DNA of 64,000 nucleotides from Ketobacter sp. Lineage in GTDB: Bacteria > Pseudomonadota > Gammaproteobacteria > Pseudomonadales > Ketobacteraceae. Shown here one piece after another: positions 26,107 to 39,635 of the stretch. The notes beneath the pieces are model-generated. The model had not been told where the DNA came from, made no database searches, and saw only the letters and a list, made by a program, of their open reading frames with translations. The translations under genes were made by a program, and so were the position numbers. The DNA is taken from assembly GCF_003671495.1 (NCBI RefSeq), contig NZ_RCHN01000015.1, forward strand, positions 186,001 through 250,000, written 5' to 3'. Position 1 is the stretch's first letter. Each line of letters opens with the position of its first letter.

Positions 26107-29100
26107 TCAGTCTTCATCGTCCTCGCCCAATTCCGCCGCCAGCATCGCTGCCAGCTCGTCATCGGACAGGTCATCCAACTGATCCTCTTCTTCCTGCTGT
26201 TCTTGTTGTGCAGAGGCCTCCGTGTTCTCTGTTTCTTGCGCGGCGTCGTCCGCATCCGCCATTTCGTCCGCAAACATATCCTGAATCAGGAACGTACTCA
26301 GACTGGCCACGGTGGGATACTTGAACATCAACGTGGCCGGCAGCTGCTTGCCAATCAGCGCACACAGGATATTACGCAGCTCCACCGCCATCAACGAATC
26401 CAGACCCAATTCCTGCAACGGCTGGTTCGGGTTGATGGTATCCGATTCGTCCAGCCCCATGACCCGCTTGATCTGCTCACAGATTTTCTCGATCAGCATG
26501 GGTGTACGTTCGTCAATGGGTGCATCCGCCAGGCCGGCACGGAACTCGTCGGCCATCTTCTGCAGATCCGCATCCACGCCCACGCTGGCTTTCACATCCA
26601 GCTCAGAGAGGAAAGCAGGAATCGAGCCGGACATATTGGCCAGGGCGGCCCAGTCGATCACCATCAGGCCACGCTGGACGGGATTGCCTGCCAGCACCTG
26701 GGCAAACCAGCTCAACCCCACCTGTGGATCGATCAAGTGTACACCGGAGGCTTTGGCGTTGGCTTCCACCTGGCTGTTGGCCGCCATGCCCACCTCGCCC
26801 CAGGGGCCCCAGTTGATGGCCGTAGCCGGCATCCCAAGGCCGCGGCGGTAAAACGCCAGGCCATCCAGGAAGGCGTTGGCGGCAGCGTAGTTGGCCTGCC
26901 CCGGTGCCCCCAACAGGGAAGACAGGGACGAGAACAACACAAACATATCCAACGGCATGGCTTTGGTTTCTTCATGCAGATACCAGGCACCCGCCAGTTT
27001 CGGAGCCATGACTTTCTCGAAGCTGGCCATATCCTGGTTCACCACAAAGGCGTCTGCCAGAATACCCGCTGCGTGGATCACGCCGGCCAATGGCAGACTG
27101 TGCTCACGCACGGTACTCATCATGGCCGCCACCTGCTCCCGATCACCGGAGTCGGCTTTCACCGTGGTGACGCGGGTGCCCTTGGCTTCGATGGCTTTCA
27201 CACCTTCGGGGTCCACGTCACGCACATCACGACGGGCTGCCAGAATCACCTCACCGGCGCCCTGATCTGCAAACCAGTTGGCGAACAGCATACCCAGGCC
27301 ACCGCTGGCACCCGTGATCAGGTAAGAACGATCCGCTTTCACCTCAATGGACGGGTCATCGCGGTTAATCAGGATCTTGCCGATGTGCTTGCCTTGCGCC
27401 ATATAACGGAAGGCGTCCATGGCCTCTTTGTGTTTGAACACGGTGTACGGCAGCGGCTGGTAATGACCGGCTTCCACGTTCTCCACGATCTCTTCCATCA
27501 ACTCACGCAGGGCATTGGGGTTCTGCATGGTGACGATGACGAGGTCGAAGGCTTCGTAGTAAATGTCCTCGCGGAATGCTTTCACCCGATCCTGGGTCCA
27601 GATGTCCGCTTTACCGATTTCGATGAAACGGCCATTGGGATTCAGCAACTGCATGCTGGTGGTAATGAATTCCCCGGCCAGGGAGTTCAGCACCACATCC
27701 ACGCCTTCACCACCGGTGACATTGCGGATCTGCTGGGCAAAATCCAGGGAGCGGGAATCAAACACATGCTCCACACCGATCTTGCGCAGGTAATCCCGCT
27801 TCTTCTCACTGGCGGTGGCAAACACTTCCGCACCGATGTGCTTGGCGATGTAGATCGCCGCCAGGCCGACACCACCGGCCCCGGCGTGAATCAAGACCCG
27901 CTCGCCTTTCTTCAATTTCGCCAGGTTCTTCAGGCCATGCAACGCGGTGGAATACACCACTGGAATGGTGGAGGCCTGGTTGATGGACAGGTTGCTGGGC
28001 ACACGGCAGGTGAGCAGCTCCTCGGTGATGGTCTGGGTACTCATGCAGGATTCCGTGAGCGGAACCATCACCACGTCACCCACTTTAAAGTCTTTCACGG
28101 CTGCGCCCAGCTCAGTCACCTGGCCGATACATTCACCGCCCAGAGGACCGGCCTCACCGGGATACACATCCAGCACACCCATGACATCACGGAAGTTCAG
28201 GCCGGCACTCAATACTTTAACTGCCATTTGGGTGGAACCCAGGGTGCGGGGTTCAAAGGGCACGAACTTCAGATCTTCAAAAGTGCCCTTCTTCTCGATG
28301 ATGAGGCGATAGGGCGCCTCCGGGATGGGCATACCGGCTGCTTCCACGGTGGTGCGCGCCAGGCGTGCGATCATGCGCGTACCGCGGCGATAGGCCACCA
28401 GTTTCTCAGCGCCGGCTTGCAGCATTTCCTGGGCCAGCGACTTCGCGGCCCGGGCAGCACTCTCGGCATCCACGTCCACCAGCACCGCGTTGTATTCGGA
28501 GTGCTCCATATCCAGCACTTTTCCGAAACCGATCAGTGCAGAGTGCGCTGGATTCACATGGGTGTCGCTGCGCTGCGCTGCCACACCAGCTTCGGTCACA
28601 CACCACAGGCGGGGCGCACCGGCACCGGACATCAGCTGCAGGGCTTTCAGCATGTTCAGAATGGGTGAGAAGATGCGTTTCTGCAGTCCCATCACATCCC
28701 CATCCGGGCCACCTTCCGGGGCCACATACACCATGCCCGCCACCTTATCCAGGCCACCCACGGCCCCGATGGCCTGCATCCACTGACCACCGTCTGCCGG
28801 GTTCAAGGTAATGCGATTACCCTCCGCAGCGAAGGTGGCACTGTCATCACAGGCAATCTGCCATACGGTCACGCCCTCCTGGCCCGACAGCTCGGTGCAG
28901 ATCGCAGTAGCCAGGCCACTGGCCTCGCCCACCACCATAAAGGTGCCGGCCAGCGGTTTGAGCTCCTGGTCCGCCGGAATGTTCTGGGTTTTCCAGTGCA
29001 CTTCATAGTGACCATCAAAGGGGTCCTTGCTGATGGCACGCAGCAAAGCTTCCTTGGGAGCGCGCTTGCTGTGGAGGGTATCCACGTCGATCAGGATATT

Positions 29101-32100
29101 GCCCTGGTCGTCGTACACCTGGATGGTGTGGGAGTAACTCTCCATCACCTCATTGGGATCTTCCGGCGGGTTCTTGATCTTCACATGACACCACAATTCC
29201 GTGGTGGGCTTGCGGAAGAAGCACAGGTTCTCGATGGCGAACGGAATATAGATGGCATCCACTTTCGAGGCATCGAAATCATCGTGCATGGCCGCCAGCG
29301 CAGAGCTCTGGAAGCAGGAGTCCATCAATCCGGGGTGGATCATGTACTTGCCCTGCTCGATGGCGGATTCCGGCAGACGCAGGCGGGTCAGAGTCTCACC
29401 CGGTCGACGCCAGAACTCAGAGATCCATTGGAACTGGGAACCCAGTTGATAACCCACTTTCCACATTTCGCCATAGAACATGTCGCCGCTGTAGCTGTGA
29501 GTGGCGCGGCCCTTGATCTGCTCGATGTCGGCCGGCGTCAGTACCTGGGTTGAATCCGGACTGTTGCAGGCGGACACGTTCATGCTGGCGTGCATGGTCC
29601 ATTCGGTTTCACCGGCCTTGTCATCCCGGCTGAAGCCTTTCACCTCGAAGTCATCGTTCGCGGTGGCCGGCAGTTTTTTAAAGCCATAATGAATGCGCCG
29701 CTTCTGCCCCTCTTCCAGAATGAAAGGTTCGGGGAACACCACGTCGTCCAGCTTCACCGGCTTTTCGCCGTATACATCCCGCGCGCAGAGAATGGCATTG
29801 GCCACATGGAAGGCTCCAGGGGCCACCACAACCTCGTACAAACGGTGATCGTCCAGGTTGAACGGATGGCTGACGCCGAAGTTATTCTCGAAGAAATAAT
29901 CCTCGCTCATGGGCGGGCGCAACATGGTCAGCAGGTTCTCAGTCACCTCACCCATGGCACCACCGCCGGTGGCAATACCGTTATCATTGTCACCCAACCA
30001 GTAGCGTTTGCGATCAAAGGCGTAACTGGGCGTGGCCACCCGTTGCCGGGCAAAAGGTGCATCAAATGCAGCCCACTTGATGTCGACACCGCAGGCGTAC
30101 ATCTGGGCCACGGCCATATTGAACTGGCGCTCGGCATTCTGCTTGGCACGCAGGGTATGCACAAACCGGCACTTATCCGTACCCAGAATCTGAGTGGCTA
30201 ATCCGGTGAGGGTGGAACCCGGGCCGATCTCCAGGCACAGGTTGACTTTCTGATCCTGCAGCTTGGTCACCGCATCCACAAACAGCACCGGACGCTTTAC
30301 GTGATCCACCCAGTAGGCGGACTTGGACATCTCGCCCTGGTTAATCTGCCCGTTCACCGTGGACAGAATATCCAGTTTGGCCGGGTGGTATTCGATGCTT
30401 TCGGCAACGGCTTTGAATTCCGCCAGCATGGGTTCCATCATGTTGGAATGGAACGCGTGGGACACCGTCAGCAGGCGCGCATCAATGTCCTGAGCCTTGG
30501 CTTTTTCGATGATGGCGGCAATGCCATCGGCGGTGCCGGACACCACGGTATTGGCGGGTGCATTGCAGGCCGCCACCTGCACATCGTTCACACCTGCCAG
30601 CAACGCATCCACCTGATCACGGGTGGTCAGAATCGCTGCCATATCGCCGGTTTCACATTGTTCCACCATCAGGCGACCCCGGGCCACGATCAGTTTCATG
30701 GCATCTTCCAGGCTCATGATGCCAGCCACCACGGCGGCGGCATACTCACCCACACTGTGCCCCACCATCACATTGGGCTTAACCCCCAAAGCCAGCCAGT
30801 GTTGGGCCAGTGCATATTCCAGGGCAAAGATGGCCGGTTGAGTGTATTGGGTGTTGTCGATCTCAGCGGAACGGTCACCCCACAGCAATTCCAGCAAGGA
30901 GGCACCGGTTTCCTGCTCGAACAGCTTTTCACAGGCATCCAGGTGGGCTTTGAAGGCAGGATTGGTGTCGTACAGTTCCTGCGCCATACCGGCATACTGC
31001 GAGCCCTGGCCGGTGAACAACCAGGCTTGTGCGGTCACCGGGGCACTACCATCTCCAGTGAAACTGGCGGCCACGGACACCCCTTCCGCCACCTGCTTGA
31101 GTTTATCCACCATGGCCGCTTTGTCCGGCGCCACCACGGCAACGCGATGCTCAAAGTGCTGGCGAGCGGTGTTCGCAGTAAACGCAATATCCGCCAGCGC
31201 CGCTTCCTGGGCATTGAGGTTATCGTTCTGCAGGAACTCGGCGTAACGCTTGGCCAGCCCCATCACTGCGCCTTCGGTTTTACCGGACAGGCTCAACACA
31301 TGGCTGGTACGCTCGGTGGCGTTGATCACTTCTTTACGTTGTGGTGCTTCTTCGAGAATCATGTGCACATTGGTGCCGGAGAAACCGAAGGAACTGATGC
31401 CCACCCGACGCTTGCGCTCACCGGTTTTCCATTCACGGCTCTCGGTAGGAATGGTGAACTTGCTGGCATCCACCGCAATGTGCGGATTGAACTTGTTGAA
31501 ATGCAGATGCGGCGGAATCTCAGCATGCTGCAGCGACAGCGCCGCTTTCATCACGCTGGAGACACCGGCGGCGGATTCCAGGTGACCGATGTTGGTTTTC
31601 ACCGAACTGATGATCAGCGGATTCTCACTGCTGCGGTTGGTGCAATAGACGGCTTCCAGGGACTGCACTTCGATGGGATCACCCAAAGGCGTCGCCGTAC
31701 CGTGGGTTTCCACCCAGTCCACGTCGTCCACGGTCAAACCGGCATTGGCCAGCGCCGCACGAATCACGTTCTCCTGAGAAGGGCCGTTGGGTGCCGTCAA
31801 ACTGCTGGAGCGACCGTCCTGGTTCACCGCGGAGCCTTTGATCACCGCCACAATATTGTCGCCATCCCGTTCGGCATCCGACAGGCGTTTCAGGGCCAGT
31901 ACACCCACACCCTCCCCACGCACGTAACCGTCAGCGCTTTCATCGAAGGTCTTACAACGGCCTTCTTTTGACAGCATGTGCGCCTTGGACAGGGCGACAA
32001 AGGTTTCCGGCATGACCATAGCATTTACACCACCGGCCAGGGCCATATCACATTCGCCATTGCGCAGGCTTTGGGAAGCCAGGTGGATCGCCACCGCGGA

Positions 32101-35100
32101 AGAGGAACAGGCCGTGTCCACCGTCATGGTGGGGCCCTGCAGGCCCAGGTTGAAGGCCACCCGACCGGCGATCACGTTCAACGCATTACCGGTGGGGATG
32201 AACATGATGTCCTCTTCCCGCGCGCCAGTGGCACAGGCGCGAATGTATTCGTTGGCACCCACGCCCACGAACACACCGGTGCGGGTTCCGTTCAAGGCAT
32301 TGGGCGCGTAGCCGGCGTTCTCCAGAGAACTCCAGGACGCTTCCAGCACCAGACGCTGTTGCGGCTCCATGCTTTCGATTTCACGGGGCGCAATGCCGAA
32401 CAGTTTGCCATCGAAGGATTCGATGTCGTCCACCAGACCCGCGGACAAAGTGTAGGTTTTGCCCGGGGCATCCTCATTCTTGTCCAGATACTGCTTGATG
32501 TCCCAACGCTCACTGGGTTCATCGTTAATGCCGCATTGGCCGTTTTTCAACAGGTTCCAGAAATCCCCGGGGCCATTGGGGGCCATGGGCATCTTACAGC
32601 CGATGCCCACGATGGCGATGGGTTCGCCGTGGAAGGAACCCGCTGTAAAGTGCGCAGCTTCCGCCTCCTCGCCATACAGGTTCACCGCGAAATATTCAGC
32701 GATCTTGTTAATGGTGGGGTAATCAAAAATCAGGGTGGCCTTCATGGCCTGGCCGGTATCCCCTTCCACCTGCTTCTTGATTTCCAGCGCCATGATGGAG
32801 TCAATGCCCAGATCCATCAGCGGCATTTCCGGGTCCACATCGCTGCCTTTGCCGGTGACGCGGCCGAACAGCTCCTGCAGATAACCCACGATCTTGGCTT
32901 GCCTTTCTTCGGTTTCCAGCGGGATCAGGGATTTGAAGAAAGCGGACTTCTCCCCGGTGACGCCGGAAGTGGCGGCCAGGCTTCGACCCAGGGTGCCGAA
33001 CATGGGATGAGGCCGACGCATTTCCAGAATTTCACGGAACCGACTCCAGTCGATGTCCACCACCGTTTGATGGGCGTTGCCACCGGTCCAGGCCTTGGTC
33101 ATCAGCTCAATGGCGGATTCCGGATCAAAGGGTTTCAGGCCGCGACGTTCTGCCTCTTCCGCGGCATCGCCGGTGGCCATGCCCGCACCACCCCATGGGC
33201 CCCAGTTGAAACCGGTGGCGGGCAAGCCCTGGGCACGACGGTAATCCACCAGGCCATCAAGGAAATGGTTGGCCGCTGCGTAATGCGCCATACCGCCGGA
33301 GCCCCATACCGAGGCGATGGATGAAAACACTACGAACAGGTCCAGCTTCACATCAGCAGAAGCTGTGTGCAGGTTCAGGGCGCCTTCCAGTTTGGAGCGG
33401 GTCACCTCCTGCCATTGCTCGAACGTCATCTCGTGGGCCAGGGCAATGTCGCTGATCCCAGCTGCGTGCACGATGCCCTTCAACGGGTGGCTGGACTGAG
33501 CCAGTTCACCCACCAGGTCCGCCACGGCAGCGGCATCCGCCACATCCACATTGGCCACAGAGAAGCTCACACCCTGTTGCTGCAGCTGCGCAATGCGCTC
33601 GGCTCGCTCGCCTTCCAGATTGTCCAGACTGCCGCGGCGACTCATCAGCACCAGATGTCGGGCACCGGAACGGGCCAGGGCATCGGCCACATACAGACCC
33701 AGGCCACCCAAGCCGCCGGTCACCAGATAGGACGCGTCAGCATCCAGTTTCACCAGAGTATGGGAAGGCAGACGATCCTGCCCCAGACGCAGCACCTCTC
33801 GCTGCTCCCCTGCGATCCGCACCACATCTTCCAGCGCGTTGGCACACAGCTCTGTTAACAACGCTGCGCCCATTTGCTCGGCACTGCCACTCAGGTCAAC
33901 GATACCCCCCCACAGCTCACCGGCTTCCAGGGCGAAACCTTTGGCGAAGCCCAACATGGGATAAGCCGCCAGGTTGACATTATCCTGGCCATAGGCGTTC
34001 TCACTGACACACCAGATGCGGGCAGGATTGCTGGCATCACTGCCGGCGATAATGCCTTTGGCTAAAGCCATGGCAGCATGGATCTGGTGGTGCACCACAC
34101 CACTGATGTCATCCAGGCTGGCTGGCATCTTGGGCGCCAATACCAGCACCGGCAGCACCTGCCCGGCTTCCTGGGCCTTGGCCTGCAATGGAGCCACCGC
34201 AGCTTTAATGGCTGCAGCATCCAAATCCAGAGCCAGCTGCAGAACCTGGGTCTTGGCCTGCAGCGCTGCCAGCCAGGTCGGCGCTGCGCCAATCACCACC
34301 ACGTCACTGAAATTCGGCTCAGCGGTTTCCGGCAACGCCGCCGCAAACCAGTCAGTGTTATAGAGTAGGCGACCAAAGGACATACCGGCCGCCTTGCTGT
34401 AATTACCGATACGGATCTTATCCACCCAGAAACTCTGTTTCTGGTAGGGGTAAGTGGGCAGGTCCACCCGGGTACGCTCACCACCGATGAACAGGTTTTT
34501 CCAGTTGAGGTTGGCACCGGCGCAATGCAGGGACGCGACCACCGCTGTCAGGTGCGCGCTTTCGTTACCGTCTCGATCCACACTGTACAGATAGGTAATG
34601 GGCTGCGCCGATTCAATGCACTGGGGCGCCAGTTTCACCAGGTTGGCACCCGGGCCGATCTCCAGACAGGCCTGGATTTTCTGCTGCCCCAACTCCTTGG
34701 CCGCTTCCAGGAACAATACCGCATCGCGCACATGCTCCACCCAGTAGTGGGCGTTTTTCACATCCTGGGTGGCGGTCTTGCCGGTCTTGCTGGAGATAAA
34801 CCGAATGCGCGGAGCCCTCAGTTTCACCTGCTCCACCACCTGCGCAAACTTATCCAGCATGGGCTGCATCATGGGGGAATGGAAGGCATGGGAAACGGTG
34901 AGCAATTTGGCTTTGATGTTTTCATCACTCAACAGAGCCACCGCCTGCTCCACCGCCGGCTTCTCACCGGAAATCACACAATTGCGCGGACCATTCACCG
35001 CAGCGATGTCGATGACACTGTCCAGGGTTTCAATCACATTGCGGGTTTCTTCCGCACTGGCGAACACCGCCGCCATGGCACCACGGGAACACTCGCTGGC

Positions 35101-37158
35101 CATCAGACGGCCGCGGGCACAGATCATCTTGACCGCGTCTTCCAACGACATCACCCCGGCGTACACGGCGGCGGCATACTCACCGATGCTGTGGCCGGTG
35201 ACGCAGGCCGCCTGCACACCCAACGATGTCCACAGCTGGGTCAGGGCGTATTGCAGAGCGAAAATAGCGGGCTGGGTGTACTGGGTTTCATCCAGCAGCG
35301 CGGTGTTGTCACCCCACATGATGGACAACAGGGGTTGCTCCAGCTCAGTGGACATCAACTCTGCTACGGTATCCAGAGCTGTTTTGAAGACAGGGAATTT
35401 CTCGTACAGATCCTGGCCCATGCCGGCAAACTGGGCGCCCTGGCCGGTGAACATAAAGGCCATTTTGGCGGGATTGGTACCCACATCATTAATGGCGATG
35501 CCAGTGGCATCACCATTTTTCAGCAGGCCATTGAGTTTATCGGCGGCTTCCTGGGCGGAACCGGCCAACACCGTGGCCCGATGACGGAAATGATTACGCC
35601 CGGTGGCAGCGGTGAAACACACATCATTCCAGTCATAACCCTGCACCGACGGCAGCGCCAACGCATCTGCATAATTCTGCAGGTAGGCCTGCAGCGCATC
35701 CTTGGTTTTGGCGGAAATGGTCAACAATTCCGGCGCAAATTGGGTAGCCGGTTTTTCATCATTGATATCGGCGGGAATCGGCGCCTGTTCCACAATGATG
35801 TGGCAGTTGGTGCCGCTGAAGCCGAAGGAACTCAAACCGCCGATCCGTACCGGGGCCTTCCACTGCCGTTGCTCGGTGGGCACCTCGATAGCAATGGTGG
35901 ACCAGTCGATATACGGATTCGGTTTGGCAAAATGCAGATGGCGGGGAATGGTCTGGTTATGAATGGACAGCACCAGCTTGATAAAGCCTGCCACGCCGGC
36001 CGCCGCTTCCAGGTGACCCATATTGGTCTTGATGGAACCCACCACCAGCTTGTCACTGCGTTGCTGGCCGTAAACCGTATTCAAAGCCGCCAGTTCGATG
36101 GGATCACCCAGGGGGGTACCGGTACCGTGGGCTTCGATGTAGGACACTTCTTCCGGCTTGACCCGGGCATCTTCCAGCGCGGCGCGCAGCACTTTTTCCT
36201 GGGCCAACTCATTGGGTGCGGTAATACCCTGGCTCTTACCATCCTGGTTCACCGCGGAACCCCGCACCACCGCCAGCACATTGTCACCGTCCCGCAGCGC
36301 GTCGGACAGGCGCTTCAACACCACCGTGCCGCAACCTTCACCGCGCACATAGCCGTTGGCATCCCCATCAAAGGTTTTACAACGGCCATCCGGCGACAGC
36401 ATGCCGGCGCGGGCAAAAATCATGGACGTGGTGGGCTCCAGGATCAGGTTCACCCCCGCAGCCAGGGCCATATCGGATTCGCCTTTACGCAGGCTTTGAA
36501 TCGCCAGGTGAATGGCCACCAAGGAAGAGGAACAGGCCGTGTCCACCGACAGGCTGGGGCCCTGTAAACCCAACAGATAACTCAAGCGACCGGAGGCCAC
36601 CGAGTGGGAATTACCGGTGCCGTTATACGGGGAAATGTCTTCCAGGCTGCCGTACTGGGCCTGCATGTGGGAATAGCCCATATGACAGATGCCGACGAAC
36701 ACGCCGGTTTTGGAACCCATGAGGGAATCCGGGGCAATGCCCGCATGCTCCAACGAATCCCAGGTGGTTTCCAGCAACAGACGCTGTTGCGGTTCCATCA
36801 GGGTCGCTTCCACCGGCGCGATGCCGAAGAACTCCGCGTCGAACTGGTCCACATCGTCCACCAGACCATTGGCCTTGGTGTAGAGCTTGCCCACCGCTTC
36901 CGGGTCAGGATCATAAAAATCATCCCCCACCCAACGCTGGTCCACCATGTCCACAATGGCATCCTCGCCGTTCTGCAATAACTCCCACAGACGTTCCGGA
37001 CTGTTGGCACCCCCCGGCAGCCGGCAGCCAAGGCCGATCACTGCAATGGGTTCGTGGCGTTCTTTTTCGAGCCGCTGCACCGAATCCTTCGATTTTTTCA
37101 GCTCTTTCAAAGCCTGTTTGAGTAACTTGGCGGTGTCGGTGTTGTTATTGTTGGACAT
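26107..37158 (-). CDS. Type I polyketide synthase, two modules (KS-AT-KR-ACP / KS-AT-DH-ER-KR-ACP)
   Basis: A 3683-residue protein. Module 1: coiled-coil docking (8-34), KS (36-460; C209, H344, H382), AT (565-880; S657, HAFH 757-760), KR (930-1370; S1280, Y1293, N1297), ACP (S1454). Module 2: KS (1510-1940; C1684, H1819, H1859), AT (2044-2340; S2135, HAFH 2234-2237), DH (2410-2700; H2438, D2613/Q2617), a structural KR half (2720-2920), ER (2950-3260; HAGAGGVG), KR (3275-3505; S3411, Y3424, N3428), ACP (S3598). Both ATs look malonyl-specific. Predicted output is one beta-hydroxyl unit then one fully reduced unit. In the DH the HxxxGxxxxP motif has Glu instead of Gly. The acidic C terminus with [12 protein letters not shown] is probably a docking helix for the next PKS. 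Confidence 0.95.
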   Translation of the reverse strand: MSNNNNTDTAKLLKQALKELKKSKDSVQRLEKERHEPIAVIGLGCRLPGGANSPERLWELLQNGEDAIVDMVDQRWVGDDFYDPDPEAVGKLYTKANGLVDDVDQFDAEFFGIAPVEATLMEPQQRLLLETTWDSLEHAGIAPDSLMGSKTGVFVGICHMGYSHMQAQYGSLEDISPYNGTGNSHSVASGRLSYLLGLQGPSLSVDTACSSSLVAIHLAIQSLRKGESDMALAAGVNLILEPTTSMIFARAGMLSPDGRCKTFDGDANGYVRGEGCGTVVLKRLSDALRDGDNVLAVVRGSAVNQDGKSQGITAPNELAQEKVLRAALEDARVKPEEVSYIEAHGTGTPLGDPIELAALNTVYGQQRSDKLVVGSIKTNMGHLEAAAGVAGFIKLVLSIHNQTIPRHLHFAKPNPYIDWSTIAIEVPTEQRQWKAPVRIGGLSSFGFSGTNCHIIVEQAPIPADINDEKPATQFAPELLTISAKTKDALQAYLQNYADALALPSVQGYDWNDVCFTAATGRNHFRHRATVLAGSAQEAADKLNGLLKNGDATGIAINDVGTNPAKMAFMFTGQGAQFAGMGQDLYEKFPVFKTALDTVAELMSTELEQPLLSIMWGDNTALLDETQYTQPAIFALQYALTQLWTSLGVQAACVTGHSIGEYAAAVYAGVMSLEDAVKMICARGRLMASECSRGAMAAVFASAEETRNVIETLDSVIDIAAVNGPRNCVISGEKPAVEQAVALLSDENIKAKLLTVSHAFHSPMMQPMLDKFAQVVEQVKLRAPRIRFISSKTGKTATQDVKNAHYWVEHVRDAVLFLEAAKELGQQKIQACLEIGPGANLVKLAPQCIESAQPITYLYSVDRDGNESAHLTAVVASLHCAGANLNWKNLFIGGERTRVDLPTYPYQKQSFWVDKIRIGNYSKAAGMSFGRLLYNTDWFAAALPETAEPNFSDVVVIGAAPTWLAALQAKTQVLQLALDLDAAAIKAAVAPLQAKAQEAGQVLPVLVLAPKMPASLDDISGVVHHQIHAAMALAKGIIAGSDASNPARIWCVSENAYGQDNVNLAAYPMLGFAKGFALEAGELWGGIVDLSGSAEQMGAALLTELCANALEDVVRIAGEQREVLRLGQDRLPSHTLVKLDADASYLVTGGLGGLGLYVADALARSGARHLVLMSRRGSLDNLEGERAERIAQLQQQGVSFSVANVDVADAAAVADLVGELAQSSHPLKGIVHAAGISDIALAHEMTFEQWQEVTRSKLEGALNLHTASADVKLDLFVVFSSIASVWGSGGMAHYAAANHFLDGLVDYRRAQGLPATGFNWGPWGGAGMATGDAAEEAERRGLKPFDPESAIELMTKAWTGGNAHQTVVDIDWSRFREILEMRRPHPMFGTLGRSLAATSGVTGEKSAFFKSLIPLETEERQAKIVGYLQELFGRVTGKGSDVDPEMPLMDLGIDSIMALEIKKQVEGDTGQAMKATLIFDYPTINKIAEYFAVNLYGEEAEAAHFTAGSFHGEPIAIVGIGCKMPMAPNGPGDFWNLLKNGQCGINDEPSERWDIKQYLDKNEDAPGKTYTLSAGLVDDIESFDGKLFGIAPREIESMEPQQRLVLEASWSSLENAGYAPNALNGTRTGVFVGVGANEYIRACATGAREEDIMFIPTGNALNVIAGRVAFNLGLQGPTMTVDTACSSSAVAIHLASQSLRNGECDMALAGGVNAMVMPETFVALSKAHMLSKEGRCKTFDESADGYVRGEGVGVLALKRLSDAERDGDNIVAVIKGSAVNQDGRSSSLTAPNGPSQENVIRAALANAGLTVDDVDWVETHGTATPLGDPIEVQSLEAVYCTNRSSENPLIISSVKTNIGHLESAAGVSSVMKAALSLQHAEIPPHLHFNKFNPHIAVDASKFTIPTESREWKTGERKRRVGISSFGFSGTNVHMILEEAPQRKEVINATERTSHVLSLSGKTEGAVMGLAKRYAEFLQNDNLNAQEAALADIAFTANTARQHFEHRVAVVAPDKAAMVDKLKQVAEGVSVAASFTGDGSAPVTAQAWLFTGQGSQYAGMAQELYDTNPAFKAHLDACEKLFEQETGASLLELLWGDRSAEIDNTQYTQPAIFALEYALAQHWLALGVKPNVMVGHSVGEYAAAVVAGIMSLEDAMKLIVARGRLMVEQCETGDMAAILTTRDQVDALLAGVNDVQVAACNAPANTVVSGTADGIAAIIEKAKAQDIDARLLTVSHAFHSNMMEPMLAEFKAVAESIEYHPAKLDILSTVNGQINQGEMSKSAYWVDHVKRPVLFVDAVTKLQDQKVNLCLEIGPGSTLTGLATQILGTDKCRFVHTLRAKQNAERQFNMAVAQMYACGVDIKWAAFDAPFARQRVATPSYAFDRKRYWLGDNDNGIATGGGAMGEVTENLLTMLRPPMSEDYFFENNFGVSHPFNLDDHRLYEVVVAPGAFHVANAILCARDVYGEKPVKLDDVVFPEPFILEEGQKRRIHYGFKKLPATANDDFEVKGFSRDDKAGETEWTMHASMNVSACNSPDSTQVLTPADIEQIKGRATHSYSGDMFYGEMWKVGYQLGSQFQWISEFWRRPGETLTRLRLPESAIEQGKYMIHPGLMDSCFQSSALAAMHDDFDASKVDAIYIPFAIENLCFFRKPTTELWCHVKIKNPPEDPNEVMESYSHTIQVYDDQGNILIDVDTLHSKRAPKEALLRAISKDPFDGHYEVHWKTQNIPADQELKPLAGTFMVVGEASGLATAICTELSGQEGVTVWQIACDDSATFAAEGNRITLNPADGGQWMQAIGAVGGLDKVAGMVYVAPEGGPDGDVMGLQKRIFSPILNMLKALQLMSGAGAPRLWCVTEAGVAAQRSDTHVNPAHSALIGFGKVLDMEHSEYNAVLVDVDAESAARAAKSLAQEMLQAGAEKLVAYRRGTRMIARLARTTVEAAGMPIPEAPYRLIIEKKGTFEDLKFVPFEPRTLGSTQMAVKVLSAGLNFRDVMGVLDVYPGEAGPLGGECIGQVTELGAAVKDFKVGDVVMVPLTESCMSTQTITEELLTCRVPSNLSINQASTIPVVYSTALHGLKNLAKLKKGERVLIHAGAGGVGLAAIYIAKHIGAEVFATASEKKRDYLRKIGVEHVFDSRSLDFAQQIRNVTGGEGVDVVLNSLAGEFITTSMQLLNPNGRFIEIGKADIWTQDRVKAFREDIYYEAFDLVIVTMQNPNALRELMEEIVENVEAGHYQPLPYTVFKHKEAMDAFRYMAQGKHIGKILINRDDPSIEVKADRSYLITGASGGLGMLFANWFADQGAGEVILAARRDVRDVDPEGVKAIEAKGTRVTTVKADSGDREQVAAMMSTVREHSLPLAGVIHAAGILADAFVVNQDMASFEKVMAPKLAGAWYLHEETKAMPLDMFVLFSSLSSLLGAPGQANYAAANAFLDGLAFYRRGLGMPATAINWGPWGEVGMAANSQVEANAKASGVHLIDPQVGLSWFAQVLAGNPVQRGLMVIDWAALANMSGSIPAFLSELDVKASVGVDADLQKMADEFRAGLADAPIDERTPMLIEKICEQIKRVMGLDESDTINPNQPLQELGLDSLMAVELRNILCALIGKQLPATLMFKYPTVASLSTFLIQDMFADEMADADDAAQETENTEASAQQEQQEEEDQLDDLSDDELAAMLAAELGEDDED

Positions 37159-37251
37159 AGTAACCCCGTGAAGCCCCTGGGCTTCTTCTCATATTGGTCT
37201 AATTGTATTTTTGGAATAGCTTAGGAATGCACCGCGCAGGTGCGGGTGCCT

Positions 37252-39363
37252 CTACGCGGTGTTTTTCGTCAGGTCTTCTTTTTCTTCTTTCTGTTCTTGC
37301 TTGAAATCTTTGTCGGTGAGTTCTGCGGCAAAATGGTCAATCAACGCCTTGACGGTGGGATAGCGCATCAATTCAGTGGCGGGAATGGTTCGCTCAATTC
37401 GATCCTGCAGGCGGTCAACCAGGTCGATTGCTTCAATGGAATCCACACCCAACTCCGAGAAGGTCACATCCAGGTCAATGTGATGAGGTTCCACATTCAG
37501 CTTGTCGCTGACCCAGCTTTGCATTTCGAAATACAACTCGGACTGCCAGTCGGTAAAAGGCCTGTCCTCTGTTTCTGTTTTTGCTTTCCTGGCGGAGGCA
37601 GATCCTTTGTTCTCCCAGCTGTGCAGGGGCGCAAAGTTGCCCAGTTCGTAGAGCTTCTTGGCTTCTGAACGCTGGATCTTGCCGCTGGAGGTCTTGGGCA
37701 GAGTGCCGGGGGCAATCATGACGATGGACTTGGGTGTAATACCATGGCGTGTCGCCACCGCCCGGGAAGCCGCCAGGGCCAGTTGCTGGAAGTCGGTCTG
37801 ATCCGCTGCTGCGGTGGCCACTTCCTGCAGAATCACCAGATGCTCCTTGCCCTGTTCGGTCACAGCAAAAGCTGCACCACACCCCTTGCGGAAGGTGGGA
37901 TTGGAGGACTGCAGAGAGAACTCGATATCCTGCGGATAATGATTGCGCCCGGCGACAATGATCAGCTCCTTGATGCGGCCGGTGACGAACAGCTCGCCGT
38001 CATGCAACAACCCCAGGTCTCCGGTGCGCATGTAGGTCGTTCCAGAGCTGTCACCTTTGATCGTGGCACGGAATACGCTGTCGGAAAAACTGGGTTTGTT
38101 CCAGTAACCCTGGGCCACCGCGGGGCTGTTGACCCAGATTTCCCCTACGCTGCCGTCGGCACACTCCTGCTGGGTTTTCGGGTCAACAATCCGCACATCG
38201 GTCTCGATCGCCAGCACACCGGAACTCACCAACGGCGCAGTATCGGTTTTGGCTTTATCCGCCGGTTTGAGGGCACCTTTACCCAGCTGATCCAGGTCGG
38301 CATCCACTACCAATGCACCCCGTTCCGCCGGGGTTCCCGCCACAAACAGGGTGGCCTCAGCCAGGCCGTAACACGGCAGGAAGGCGCTGGCATCAAAGCC
38401 ACAGGCGCCGAATTTATCGGCAAAGGCTTTCAGGCTATCGGCCTGGATGGGCTCCGCACCGTTGAAGGCAGCACGCCAGGTGGACAAATCCAAATCCGCC
38501 AGCTGCTCGTCCTTGATTTTGCGGACGCAATACTGATAGGAAAAGTTGGGGCCGCCACTGACTTTGGCGCCCACATCGGTAATGGCTTTCAGCCAGACGT
38601 AGGGGTTCTTCAGGAAGGTGAGCGGCGACATCAGGGTGACGTTGATCCCGGCATACACGGGCGTGAGCACACCCCCGATCAACCCCATGTCGTGGAATGG
38701 GGGCAACCAGATGACCATCTTATACTCTGGTGCCACTTTCTCCAGCTCGCTGGTGTGAGCGAAGGTCCAGATGATCTGCTGGAAGTTGGCAATCAGGTTG
38801 GCATGGCTGACCATCACCCCTTTGGGATGCCCGGTGGAACCGGACGTATATTGCAGAAACGCCACGTCGCCGGGCTCGGCGTCATGGGCTTCAAAACCCG
38901 CGATATCCTGGGTGGACGCCAGGGCATCGGTGGCAACACAGGGCAGATTGATACCGTTATTGGAATTGGCCACCCAGGCTTCGATCATGGGCAGCAACAT
39001 ACTGGAGGACAGGATGGCCCCGGCGTCGCAGTCCTGCACCACCCGTTTCAGGCGGTCGATATCCCGGGCGCCCATAGGCGGATAGGCTGGAACCGGCACG
39101 CAACCGGCGTACATACAACCAAAGAAAGCCCGGATGTAATCCAGACCTGGTGTGTACAACAGCATCAGGTTGCGCCCGGACAACCCTTTCGCCACCAGAC
39201 CGGCAGCGATTTTGCGGGCCGCTTCATCCAGCCCGGCGAACGATTCTGTACCTTCTGGAGCCCCACTGTCACCGAGGAACGTCATAACCCGATCGTCATG
39301 TCTTTCTGCGGCGCGATGAGAACTCATTTGGACCAGGTTCTTAAAATCCGGGAACCCTTGCAT
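37252..39363 (-). CDS. Fatty-acyl-AMP ligase fused to acyl carrier protein (FAAL-ACP)
   Basis: A 703-residue loading protein. The adenylating domain covers about 1-580: QYTSGSTGHPKG (171-182), WLPPFHDMGLIGGVL (219-233), the FAAL-type hinge TGRIKELIIVAGRNHYPQDIE (from 461) and the C-terminal lysine in SSGKIQR (K562). The spacing and the PPFHDMGLIGG motif point to FAALs, which pass acyl-adenylates to an ACP rather than to CoA. The ACP is at 610-690 with S642 in LGVDSIEAID. It should prime the PKS with a free fatty acid. The ATG at 39363 follows GGAGG by 5 bases and is preferred to the in-frame GTG at 39375. The next gene, the two-module PKS, starts 93 bases downstream. Confidence 0.95.
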   Translation of the reverse strand: MQGFPDFKNLVQMSSHRAAERHDDRVMTFLGDSGAPEGTESFAGLDEAARKIAAGLVAKGLSGRNLMLLYTPGLDYIRAFFGCMYAGCVPVPAYPPMGARDIDRLKRVVQDCDAGAILSSSMLLPMIEAWVANSNNGINLPCVATDALASTQDIAGFEAHDAEPGDVAFLQYTSGSTGHPKGVMVSHANLIANFQQIIWTFAHTSELEKVAPEYKMVIWLPPFHDMGLIGGVLTPVYAGINVTLMSPLTFLKNPYVWLKAITDVGAKVSGGPNFSYQYCVRKIKDEQLADLDLSTWRAAFNGAEPIQADSLKAFADKFGACGFDASAFLPCYGLAEATLFVAGTPAERGALVVDADLDQLGKGALKPADKAKTDTAPLVSSGVLAIETDVRIVDPKTQQECADGSVGEIWVNSPAVAQGYWNKPSFSDSVFRATIKGDSSGTTYMRTGDLGLLHDGELFVTGRIKELIIVAGRNHYPQDIEFSLQSSNPTFRKGCGAAFAVTEQGKEHLVILQEVATAAADQTDFQQLALAASRAVATRHGITPKSIVMIAPGTLPKTSSGKIQRSEAKKLYELGNFAPLHSWENKGSASARKAKTETEDRPFTDWQSELYFEMQSWVSDKLNVEPHHIDLDVTFSELGVDSIEAIDLVDRLQDRIERTIPATELMRYPTVKALIDHFAAELTDKDFKQEQKEEKEDLTKNTA

Positions 39364-39513
39364 ATCTACCTCCACCCTACTGTCTTTACCCTGTGATTCA
39401 AGACGAAGGTGTGCTCATAGGTATAATGGCGTGATCAATACCGGCGATTCGGTGGCAGAAGCGTGCCCTGTTGAATCCCATCGGTTACGTCGTGTATTGC
39501 CTTTACTGCCTTT

Positions 39514-39543
39514 ATTATTTTTATCAGCACAACCCATTGGCAA
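39514..39543 (-). promoter_or_regulatory. Candidate promoter of the FAAL-PKS operon
   Basis: Read on the minus strand: TTGCCA (39538-39543), an 18-base spacer and AATAAT (39514-39519), each 5 of 6 to consensus. It lies about 150 bases upstream of the FAAL start. Confidence 0.4.
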
Positions 39544-39613
39544 AGTCAGTTTAAGTTCGCGCTCATCGCCAAAACTTGTAAGATGCGGCCAAATAAGTGA
39601 CATTCTGTAATCG

Positions 39614-39635
39614 AAGTGTGTACTAATGAACACTT
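39614..39635. promoter_or_regulatory. Partial palindrome, candidate operator
   Basis: AAGTGT and ACACTT arms are separated by 10 bases, about 70 bases upstream of the candidate FAAL promoter. The size fits a dimeric helix-turn-helix regulator. Confidence 0.3.

Noticed and set aside
26203..28668. 821-codon plus-strand ORF opposite the large PKS gene
   Set aside because: It is an antisense shadow: His/Gly/Arg-rich composition, no recognisable domain, no ribosome binding site, and the minus strand here encodes intact ER, KR and ACP domains.
34525..36567. 680-codon plus-strand ORF opposite the first KS-AT
   Set aside because: Shadow of the KS and AT coding sequence; composition and lack of motifs show it is not a gene.
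37744..39396. 550-codon plus-strand ORF opposite FAAL-ACP
   Set aside because: Shadow of the acyl-AMP ligase; it has no domain of its own.
39415..39633. 72-codon minus-strand ORF in the thioesterase-FAAL gap
   Set aside because: No ribosome binding site, no recognisable protein, and it overlaps the candidate promoter region.
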